This document shows positions 17,303-24,664 of a stretch of DNA of 32,405 nt, in pieces. The notes under the pieces were generated by a model that was not told the DNA's origin, did no database searches, and was given only the letters and a program-made list of their open reading frames with translations. The DNA is from an uncultured Clostridia bacterium (GTDB taxonomy: Bacteria; Bacillota_A; Clostridia; TANB77; CAG-508): positions 1 through 32,405 of the forward strand of contig CALXZF010000145.1 in the NCBI GenBank assembly GCA_944393165.1, written 5' to 3'. The stretch's first letter is position 1, and each line of letters begins with the position of its first letter. The translations under genes and the position numbers were made by a program.

Positions 17303-18247
17303 ATGGAGTTTTTTTCATCAAACATTAATGGGTTTTGGGAAAGCATAATGGGATACATTACTGATATTTCCAGTAACCCATTTAAATTAATAATATTTAT
17401 TTTAGATGTACTAATAGTAGGATATATAGCTTATAAATTTATAAAATCGGCAAGAAATTCTAGAGTATGGCAATTACTCAAAGGAATTGTTCTAATAGTA
17501 ATTGTTACAATTTTAAGTGGAATATTTGAGTTGAGAATTTTGAATTGGTTCTTAACAATATTTACAACATATGGAGTAATTGCTTTAATGGTAATATTTC
17601 AACCAGAACTTAGAAGAATGCTAGAGCAATTAGGAACTAATCGTTTTACCAAATTCTTTGGAATTGGGCTTGAGAAAAATCTAGAAACTAAGACAAAGGA
17701 AGATATTTATAAAATTGTAATTGCTGCAAAAGAATTGTCAAACACAAAAACAGGAGGGTTAATTGTATTAGAAAGAGATATACAATTAAATGATATTATG
17801 GATAGTGGAGTAAAAATAGATGCTGAAGTTTCGCCACAACTAATTGTAAATCTATTTGTTCCAAAAACTCCATTACATGACGGAGCAATAATTATAAGTC
17901 AAAACAAAATTGCAGCAGCTGCTTGTATATTGCCTTTATCAGACGACAAACAAATTAGCAAAGGTCTAGGAACAAGACATAGGGCAGCACTTGGAATTTC
18001 GAGAGAAACAGATGCTATAGCCGTGGTAGTTTCTGAAGAAACTGGAAAAATTTCTATAGCGAAGGACGGAAATTTAATTGTTGACCTAAAAGAAGAAGCT
18101 TTGAAAAATATTTTAATAAAAAATCTAGTAACTAAGAAATTTGGAGATGACAAAGAAAAGAAGGCACATGCTCCAAAGTTTATTCAAAAGCGCAAAAGTA
18201 AAGTTGCTGAAAAAGCAAAGAAACAAAAAGAAACAGAACAAAAATAA
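17303..18247 (+). CDS. cdaA: Membrane diadenylate cyclase CdaA
   Basis: CdaA is the main c-di-AMP synthase of most Firmicutes and acts in osmotic and cell-wall homeostasis. The 314-residue protein has three membrane spans (about 27-47, 57-78 and 81-99). The DAC domain follows with HDGA (192-195) and GTRHRAA (223-229), and a Lys/Ala-rich tail (about 285-314). AGAGGAAAG precedes ATG 17303. The usual downstream cdaR-glmM are not present; truA follows after a hairpin. Confidence 0.95.
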   Translation: MEFFSSNINGFWESIMGYITDISSNPFKLIIFILDVLIVGYIAYKFIKSARNSRVWQLLKGIVLIVIVTILSGIFELRILNWFLTIFTTYGVIALMVIFQPELRRMLEQLGTNRFTKFFGIGLEKNLETKTKEDIYKIVIAAKELSNTKTGGLIVLERDIQLNDIMDSGVKIDAEVSPQLIVNLFVPKTPLHDGAIIISQNKIAAAACILPLSDDKQISKGLGTRHRAALGISRETDAIAVVVSEETGKISIAKDGNLIVDLKEEALKNILIKNLVTKKFGDDKEKKAHAPKFIQKRKSKVAEKAKKQKETEQK

Positions 18248-18270
18248 ATTGAGATATTAAAAACCAAAAA

Positions 18271-18321
18271 TAAATATACTTATTTTGCCCTAAATTAAAT
18301 TTTGTGAAATAAGTATATTTA
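18271..18321 (+). terminator. Perfect 15 bp inverted repeat after cdaA
   Basis: TAAATATACTTATTT (18271-18285) pairs perfectly with AAATAAGTATATTTA (18307-18321) around a 21-base loop. It is AT-rich with no strong T-run, so it is a weak terminator or an operator-sized palindrome just upstream of truA. Confidence 0.5.
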
Positions 18322-18367
18322 ATTATATAAAAGTTATAAAAAAGAATATATAGAAAAAGGATGAAAA

Positions 18368-19105
18368 ATGAGAAATATAAAATTAACTATAGAATATGAC
18401 GGGAAAGATTTTGGAGGTTGGCAAAAACAACCAAGCAAATTAAACATTCAAGGAGAAATAGAAAGAGCAATAGAAAATATAACGGGTGAAAAAGTAGACC
18501 TTATCGCATCTGGTAGAACAGATGCAGGAGTCCATGCTATTGGACAAGTTGCTAATTTTAAAACTAACTCTACTATGGAGATAGAAAAATTTCCGATTGC
18601 AATAAATTCTCAGGTAAAAAATTCTATTAGAATACAAAATGCAGAAGAAGTAGATGAGAGATTCCATAGCAGATTTAATTGTAAAAGGAAAACATATAGA
18701 TATGTAATTGATAATTCTAAGTATGGAACAGCAATTTACAGAAATTTAACATATCATATGCCGATAAAATTAGATGTAGAAAAAATGAAAAAAGCAATAA
18801 AATATTTTGAAGGAGAACATGATTTTAAAGCTTTTAAGTCCAGTGGAACAAGTAGCAAAAGTAGTGTGAGAACAATTTATAGTGCTAATTTAATTACTGA
18901 AGGAAGCAATATAGCTATAGATTTGACAGGAAATGGATTTTTATATAACATGGTACGAATTATAGCAGGAACATTAGTAGATGTGGGATTAGGTAAAATA
19001 GCTCCAGAAGAAATTCAAAATATAATTGAATCAAAAGATAGAACCAAGGCTGGAAAAACACTACCACCACAAGGACTAATGCTATTAAAAGTAGATTATG
19101 ATTGA
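18368..19105 (+). CDS. truA: tRNA pseudouridine38-40 synthase TruA
   Basis: TruA converts uridines 38-40 of tRNA anticodon arms to pseudouridine. The 245-residue protein has LTIEYDGKDFGGWQKQP, the catalytic ASGRTDAGVHA with D52, KRKTYRYVI, HDFKAFKSSG and the C-terminal GNGFLYNMVRIIAGTL block. The length and start are normal (AAAAGG before ATG 18368). It is a complete gene. Confidence 0.96.
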   Translation: MRNIKLTIEYDGKDFGGWQKQPSKLNIQGEIERAIENITGEKVDLIASGRTDAGVHAIGQVANFKTNSTMEIEKFPIAINSQVKNSIRIQNAEEVDERFHSRFNCKRKTYRYVIDNSKYGTAIYRNLTYHMPIKLDVEKMKKAIKYFEGEHDFKAFKSSGTSSKSSVRTIYSANLITEGSNIAIDLTGNGFLYNMVRIIAGTLVDVGLGKIAPEEIQNIIESKDRTKAGKTLPPQGLMLLKVDYD

Positions 19106-19139
19106 CCAAAAATGCTAATAATATAAAAGTTATATAGTC

Positions 19140-19329
19140 CGCCAATAGTACATTTTAAAAAAGTATTTCAAATATGTCGGTCAAGCTGATTTTCATAGGT
19201 ATTCTAAAAGAAATTTTGTCAGCGCCCTCACAAGTGTGCGAGATTCCCTAACAAAATTTTTAAAGAATACCTAACTCAAATCACATTCCATTCCATATTT
19301 TCATACTTTTTTAAAATGTACTATTGGCG
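19140..19329. mobile_element. MITE-like 190 bp palindromic element
   Basis: The outer 27 bp (19140-19166) are a perfect inverted copy of 19303-19329. An inner arm (19197-19219) is an almost perfect inverted copy of 19251-19272. The loop (19220-19250) contains CTCACAAGTGTGCGAG. No coding sequence and no clear target-site duplication are visible. The structure suits a non-autonomous transposable element whose transposase is elsewhere, or a large structured RNA. It occupies most of the 343-base gap after truA; the rest of the gap shows nothing else. Confidence 0.75.
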
Positions 19330-19448
19330 AACATAAAACAAAAACTTACAAACATAAAAATCAAAAATAATATTGGCTAATATAGTAACAAATAATAGTA
19401 TGTGAACATAAAATATACTAAAACTAGTATAAGAAAAGGAGAAATTTT

Positions 19449-19985
19449 ATGAACATACTATTATTATTTTTTGCATTACCTGTTGCGACAATAATACTTT
19501 CTATTGTACTGCTCAAAATACTAAAATGCCCTGCACTAGTAGCTGCAACTTTCTTTGCTATTTATCTAGTTTTAGCATATACTGTTTTTGGCACCGACTT
19601 TTTGATTTTTGTTATAATATATACTATACTTTCATATATAACAGCGGTTTTAACAAGATTAATTTGCAATATTATTAATAAGGTTAATAGATGTTTTAAT
19701 AATGGAAGAGAGGGAAATAATCAAAATTGTTGTTCTAATTTGATTGATACGACAAATGCAAATCAAAATGGTTGCGTCTATTTAACAAGTACAACAGCAA
19801 ATCAAAATGGAACATTAAGCTTGACCAATAACAATAGTAACAGTAATAATTGTAATAACTGCAATAATTCAAATAATTGTGCAAGAGTTACATTAACTAC
19901 AAATCAGGCAAATCCCGTGGTAGTCTTGACTAATAGAAATAATAATTCTTCAAGAAGAAATTGCTGCTGTTGTGGGCGAAGATAG
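19449..19985 (+). CDS. Small membrane protein (DUF2651/YbeF-like) with Asn-rich, Cys-containing tail
   Basis: The 178-residue protein has three predicted spans in its first 71 residues (about 2-22, 29-48 and 52-71). The start MNILLLFFALPVATIIL...KILKCP resembles small YbeF-type membrane proteins of Bacillus and Clostridium. The rest (about 85-178) is a low-complexity tail rich in Asn and Thr/Ser. It has scattered Cys pairs and ends NSSRRNCCCCGRR. The function is unknown. AAAAGGAG precedes the ATG. The array of the next promoter begins only 6 bases after its stop, so it is likely a separate unit from the Tad-like locus. Confidence 0.7.
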   Translation: MNILLLFFALPVATIILSIVLLKILKCPALVAATFFAIYLVLAYTVFGTDFLIFVIIYTILSYITAVLTRLICNIINKVNRCFNNGREGNNQNCCSNLIDTTNANQNGCVYLTSTTANQNGTLSLTNNNSNSNNCNNCNNSNNCARVTLTTNQANPVVVLTNRNNNSSRRNCCCCGRR

Positions 19986-19990
19986 AAATG

Positions 19991-20083
19991 TTACAGAAAT
20001 GTTACAAAAATATTACAATAATATTAAGTTTTTGTTACAAGAAGCTTAATGTTATTGTATTTTTTTGATTATTGTTGTAAAAT
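19991..20083 (+). promoter_or_regulatory. Promoter of the Tad-like locus with six-unit 11-bp array
   Basis: Hexamers TTACAG (19991), TTACAA (20002), TTACAA (20013), TTAAGT (20024), TTACAA (20035) and TTAATG (20046) start exactly 11 bp apart. The -35 TTGTAT (20055-20060) begins 20 bp after the start of the last perfect TTACAA. TAAAAT (20078-20083) follows after a 17 bp spacer. This is the longest of the three arrays in the window. Confidence 0.75.
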
Positions 20084-20129
20084 AAAATATGAAATACTAT
20101 TTTGTCAAAAAAATAAGGAGGAAAATATT

Positions 20130-21068
20130 ATGGCAATGAATCCAATGCAAAGAAAAGCAAATAACTCATTTTTATTAGGAATACTAATAACTTTAGTGAT
20201 AACAGGAGCAATAATAGGCTTTTTGATATATCATATTTCAAATCTTAATAGCGAATTAGAAACACAAGAGGCAAGTAGAGTTTACGGTTATGTGGTAACA
20301 GGACAAATAGCGTCTGGAACTGAAATTACTGCTAGTCAAATTAAAGGAATAGAATTAAATATTGAAGGAGATTCATCAACAATTTATAGCTCACAAACTA
20401 CTGATGCTGAAGGAAATATAGTAGCAGATTCAACAGGAAATCTATTCCCAGTTGGATTGAAAGCAAAAGTTGATTTAAATCCAGGAACAGTTTTAACAAC
20501 AGACTTAACATATGAAGATGAAGCTTTAACAGCAGATGTAAGAAGCCAAGAATATAATGTAATTCAATTAATGAGCCAATTGAAAAGCGGAGACTATATA
20601 GATGTTAGATTAAGAACACCAGAAGGAAGAGACTTGATTGTTGTATCACATAAAGAAGTAACAATTCCACAAATAGCAAGAGTAGACTCTGAAAATTGTA
20701 TTTGGATGGACTTATCAGAAGAAGAAACATTAATGATGAGTAGTGCTATAGTAGAAACATATAGAATGAATGGCGCAAAATTATATGCTACAAAATATGT
20801 TGAGCCAGGTTTACAAGAAGCAGCAACTACAACATATGTACCAAGTGCTGAAGTAGAAGCTCTTATAAGAACAGATCCAAATATTGTTCAAGAAGCAAAG
20901 AATGCATTAATAAGCTTATACGATTCTAATAGAGACTTAGTAAGACAAGGTCTTGATAATGCGGTAAACAATGAAGACGCAGATGATAATGTTGTAGAGA
21001 AAACTGAAGAAGAAATTACATCACTTCAACAAGAAAGAGAATTATACATAGAATCTTTAGGCGGTTAG
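20130..21068 (+). CDS. cpaB: CpaB/RcpC-like SAF-domain protein of a Tad-like system
   Basis: CpaB proteins sit in the envelope of Tad pilus machines. The 312-residue protein has a membrane span at about 10-32. An SAF-like domain follows (VTGQIASGTEITASQIKGIE, about residues 51-125), then an extracytoplasmic part with QLKSGDYIDVRLRTPEG, and an acidic coiled C-terminus. I start at ATG 20130, with AAGGAGG at 20115-20121. The in-frame ATG at 20049 lies within the promoter. It is the first gene of the locus. Confidence 0.78.
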   Translation: MAMNPMQRKANNSFLLGILITLVITGAIIGFLIYHISNLNSELETQEASRVYGYVVTGQIASGTEITASQIKGIELNIEGDSSTIYSSQTTDAEGNIVADSTGNLFPVGLKAKVDLNPGTVLTTDLTYEDEALTADVRSQEYNVIQLMSQLKSGDYIDVRLRTPEGRDLIVVSHKEVTIPQIARVDSENCIWMDLSEEETLMMSSAIVETYRMNGAKLYATKYVEPGLQEAATTTYVPSAEVEALIRTDPNIVQEAKNALISLYDSNRDLVRQGLDNAVNNEDADDNVVEKTEEEITSLQQERELYIESLGG

Positions 21069-21092
21069 AACTTTAACCAATAGGAGGAAATA

Positions 21093-21791
21093 ATGAGAAA
21101 GATAAGCTTTATAGGTTGTTATGACAAGATTGATTTAATATTATATGTAGCTAGAATTTTGGTAGCAATGGAACAAAGAGTATTAGTTATAGATACTACA
21201 GTTAATCAAAAAGCAAAATATATAGTTCCTGTCATAAAACCTACTAAAGCTTATGTTACTGAATTCGAGGGAATCGATGTTGCTGTAGGATTCAATTCAT
21301 TAAGTGAAGTAAGAGAATACTTAGGAGTTCCAGAAAATAGCGAATTACCATATGATATTGCACTTCTAGACATAGATTCATATATTGCAATACAAAGGTT
21401 TGGAATTGACGAAAACGAATTAAACTATTTTGTAACAGGATTTGATTTATATACTCTAAAAAAAGGATTAGAAATATTAAGTGGATTAACTGAAACTCTT
21501 GTTTTAACTAAAGTGTTTTTCTCAAGAACTGCTAGCAAAGATGAAGATGTTTACTTTAACTATTTATCATCAGAGTACAAGGTTCAATGGAATAATGAAA
21601 TAATATATTTACCTTTTGAACTAGGTGATGAAAGCGTTATTGCAGAAAACCAAAGAGTTTCAAAAATAAAATTCAAATACCTAACATCACAATATAAAGA
21701 ATCTCTTATATATATAGCAGAACAAATTCTTGGACAGAGTCAATATGCTAAAATGAAAAAAGTCTTTAAACGATTAGAAAGAGGAGTTTAA
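21093..21791 (+). CDS. CpaE/MinD-like protein lacking a P-loop (first copy)
   Basis: The 232-residue protein has the opening of a MinD/ParA-type fold, a beta strand then a helix then QRVLVIDTTVNQK. The place of the Walker A motif is taken by FIGCYDKIDLI, so it is not expected to bind ATP in the usual way. LPYDIALLDIDS aligns with the Walker B region. It starts 24 bases after the CpaB-like gene with AGGAGG, and ends 2 bases before the next gene. In Tad systems CpaE-type proteins localise the machine; this one may be a structural pseudo-ATPase. Confidence 0.65.
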   Translation: MRKISFIGCYDKIDLILYVARILVAMEQRVLVIDTTVNQKAKYIVPVIKPTKAYVTEFEGIDVAVGFNSLSEVREYLGVPENSELPYDIALLDIDSYIAIQRFGIDENELNYFVTGFDLYTLKKGLEILSGLTETLVLTKVFFSRTASKDEDVYFNYLSSEYKVQWNNEIIYLPFELGDESVIAENQRVSKIKFKYLTSQYKESLIYIAEQILGQSQYAKMKKVFKRLERGV

Positions 21792-21793
21792 TA

Positions 21794-22633
21794 ATGGCAA
21801 TAATTACTTTTAGAAGCAATGAACTTAAAGAAACTGGTCAAACATTATCATTAGCAGCTGTTGCAACACAATTTGCCATAGAACACAATTATAAAATTCT
21901 TATTGTGTCTACAAATTTTAAAGACCAGACTTTAGAAAATTGCTTTTGGGAATTAGATAAATTAAATAAACCCATATTCAAAAATCAAGCTAATGTAGCT
22001 ATAGGTGTAGATGCTGGAGTAGAGAGCTTGACAAGAGTTTTGGCTGGCAATGCAACAAACCCAGAAGTTGTGAGAAACTATTCTAGGATTATTTTACGAG
22101 ACAGACTGGACATACTGCTAGGGCCAAGTACAAAGGATTATCAAGAATATACAAGAATATGTGACAATTATCCAGAAATCTTGCAATTAGCTGACAGATA
22201 TTATGATTTGGTTTTTGTGGATTTATCAACAAGAATGCATTGGGCAGAAGCACAAAACATATTAAATATTTCGGATTTGATTGTATTTAATATTACACAA
22301 AGATTAAAAAATATAAACGACTACTTAGAATTAAAAGAAAATGATCAAAATTACCAAAGAAGAAATTCTCTATTACTTTTAGGAAGATATGATGCACATT
22401 CAAAATACAATATTAAAAATATAACTAGATATTTAAGAGAAAAAAGGCCAATTATGGCAATACCATATAATACATTGTTCTTTGAATCGTGTTCAGAAGG
22501 AAAAATCATAGACTTTTTCTTAAAATTAAAAAATATTGATGCGAATGATAGAAATCACTTGTTTATAAGCGAAGTAAATAGAGCAAATGAAACAATTTTA
22601 TATAAATTACAAGAATTGCAAATGAAGATTTAA
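21794..22633 (+). CDS. CpaE/MinD-like protein with degenerate P-loop (second copy)
   Basis: The 279-residue protein aligns by eye with MinD/CpaE. It opens IITFRSNELKETGQTLSLAA where a deviant Walker A (KGGxGKT) would be, then has YKILIVSTNFKDQTLE. YYDLVFVDLSTRMHWAE sits in the Walker B position, and LNISDLIVFNITQR follows. The Lys of the GKT triplet is replaced by Gln. It follows the first copy by 2 bases, with AGAGGAG inside that gene's end, so the two are translationally coupled and probably form a heteromer. Confidence 0.65.
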   Translation: MAIITFRSNELKETGQTLSLAAVATQFAIEHNYKILIVSTNFKDQTLENCFWELDKLNKPIFKNQANVAIGVDAGVESLTRVLAGNATNPEVVRNYSRIILRDRLDILLGPSTKDYQEYTRICDNYPEILQLADRYYDLVFVDLSTRMHWAEAQNILNISDLIVFNITQRLKNINDYLELKENDQNYQRRNSLLLLGRYDAHSKYNIKNITRYLREKRPIMAIPYNTLFFESCSEGKIIDFFLKLKNIDANDRNHLFISEVNRANETILYKLQELQMKI

Positions 22634-22653
22634 TCCTTGGAAAGGAGAAAACT

Positions 22654-24638
22654 ATGCTAAACATATTATTAATGGTAATTGTTATTTTATTAGCGGTAGC
22701 ATTACTATATAATTTTATTAAAAAAAGAAAAAATGAAGAAGTAGAGGACCAAATAGAAGTAGATGATAAAACATATACCTTAGACAAAATGATTGAGTTC
22801 GTAAAGAAAAGATTAGATGAAATAACAAAAGTCAATCTTTACGATATAGGTCTTTCTGAGGAAGAGCTAAAAAGAAGAAAACAAAAGAAATATGAATTAA
22901 AAAGGGCTTTGAAAGGCTGTACATATGGAGATGTAAATGATAAAAAATATATTAAAGAATTGATATATGATTTGCTTTACAAAGAATATGGTGTTGATGA
23001 AACTAATGTCTCTAAAGCAATTCCTTTTGATGTTCCTTCTCTTTTAACAGCACAAGATAAATTCGACATTATACTATATATGTATAAACAAGAATTTGGT
23101 TATGAAGCTCTAACAGAAATAATAAGAAAATATAATCTTGATCAACTTAAATATGTTGAGGGAGAGGCAAAACCTTCTTATGTTATAACAGAAGATGAAA
23201 TAAATGATATATACGAAAAAGAAAATTTTGTCTTATCTCTAGAAGATAAAATAAATGTTGTTGTACAAAGAATTTACCAAAAATATAAAGGTTATAGCAG
23301 CATAGATGAGATAAGAGACATGAACATAGACGGTATTTCTGGTGGTGTTTCAGGACTTCCAGAATCATTCATGAGCCAGGTTGCACAATCTGATAGTGAT
23401 TATTTAACACAAATTACAGAACACAAAGTGCCTCGTGCTTGCGACAGTATTTGGATTATGTTTGCTGGTAAATCAATCAGATTAGCATTCCTTTCATTTG
23501 GTTCAGAAGCAGAGCTAAAAAGGGTATGTCAAAATATATATAAATACAATAATCCTGGTCAGTTATCTGATACAAACGGATATAAAATAAATGAAATGAA
23601 AGACGGCTCTCGTGTTGTTGTTGTAAGACCAAGTATGTCAGAAACATGGGCATTCTTCGTAAGAAAATTCGATGTTAAGCGTGCAACACTAGAACAAATA
23701 GTTCGTTTCCCAGGAAAAGAAGAAACTATAGATTTACTAAAATTCTTAGTAAAAGGAGCAAGAATTATATCATTAACTGGTGAGCAAGGTTGCCGGAAAA
23801 ACAACAATGCTTATGGCGATGATAGAAAATATATACGAAACAATGAACCTTCGTATTACAGAAACTGCATTTGAGCTTCACTTAAGAAAAATATATCCAA
23901 CAAGAAACATATTATCAATGCGTGAAACAGAAACTGTTTCTGGACAAGAGTGTTTGGATGTTCAGAAGAAAACTGACGGTTCTGTTAATATAATCCGGAG
24001 AGGTTGCAACTGATCCTGTAGCATCTTGGATGATTCAATCAGCACAGGTTGCTTCTAAATTTACATTATTTACTCACCATGCTAAAACATTTCCAGATTT
24101 AGTAACAGCACTTCGTAACTCAATGTTAAGAGCAGGCGTATTTAGAAATGAAAGAACAGCTGAAGAGCAAGTTGTACAAGTATTAAACTTTGATATACAC
24201 TTAGTAAAAGACTTTAGAGGTAGAAGATATATAGAAAGAATAACAGAATGTATACCAGTTGAAGAAAAAAATGAATATACATTCGACCATAGAAGTGAAA
24301 AAACACTAGAAGGAAAACTTGACAAATTTATGGATAATGCAACTATATATTTCTCAAAAACAACAAACAAAGAATTATACAAATATGTAAATATTTTGGA
24401 ATATCATGACGGTACATATGTATTAACAAACCCAATTTCAGAGCACAATATTCGTGAGATGAGAAACAACATGGACGATACAGATGTTGCAGCATTTGAT
24501 AAATTCCTAGAAAGAAATTGGGGAATAAAAATGAAACCATTTGGAGCAGATGATGAATATGCTGATAATAATGTAATAGAAAGCATAGGAGAAAAAAAGG
24601 TAGCAAAAAGAGGAAGAAAACCTAAGGTTGAAAAATAG
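22654..24638 (+). CDS. cpaF: CpaF/TadA-type secretion ATPase, read through two +1 frameshifts
   Basis: The joined product is 660 residues from three frames: 22654-23793, 23795-23995 and 23997-24638. An N-terminal membrane span (about 3-20), unusual for CpaF, precedes a helical N-domain. The ATPase core follows, with VVRPSMSETWAFFVRKF, Walker A GEQGC|GKTT (about 376-384) and the Walker B-like VNII|GEVATDP (G448). A His-containing FTLFTHHAKTFPDLVTALRN comes next, and a Lys-rich tail ends KRGRKPKVEK. The bars mark the frame changes. Without shifting, translation stops at 23874. Homology continues cleanly across both sites when one C is skipped, and each zero-frame codon there is CGG. Either recoding is programmed, or the gene is damaged or mis-sequenced. 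Confidence 0.8.
23791..23797 (+). other. Candidate +1 frameshift site 1 (TGC CGG A)
   Basis: In the zero frame the codons are TGC (23791) and CGG (23794); skipping one C gives GGA (23795), the Gly of the Walker A GKT. The zero frame would run on through RKNNNAYGDD to a stop at 23874. No strong Shine-Dalgarno-like stimulator is evident; AAGG lies at 23786-23789. Confidence 0.65.
23993..23999 (+). other. Candidate +1 frameshift site 2 (ATC CGG A)
   Basis: After the first shift the codons are ATC (23993) and CGG (23996). Skipping one C gives GGA (23997), the Gly of the GEV motif at the Walker B position. Without the shift the frame ends at TGA 24011, after RRGCN. The local signature (NNC-CGG-A) is the same as at site 1. 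Confidence 0.65.
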
Positions 24639-24664
24639 TAGCAAGGAGGTGCAAATATTTACAA

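Noticed and set aside
20049..20129. Longer N-terminus of the CpaB-like protein from ATG 20049
   Set aside because: It overlaps the -35 and -10 boxes. ATG 20130 has AAGGAGG at ideal distance.
23780..24013. Separate small genes within the cpaF region (23780-24013 and 24030-24638)
   Set aside because: Their residues are the middle and end of a CpaF-type ATPase in shifted frames, with no ribosome-binding sites of their own.
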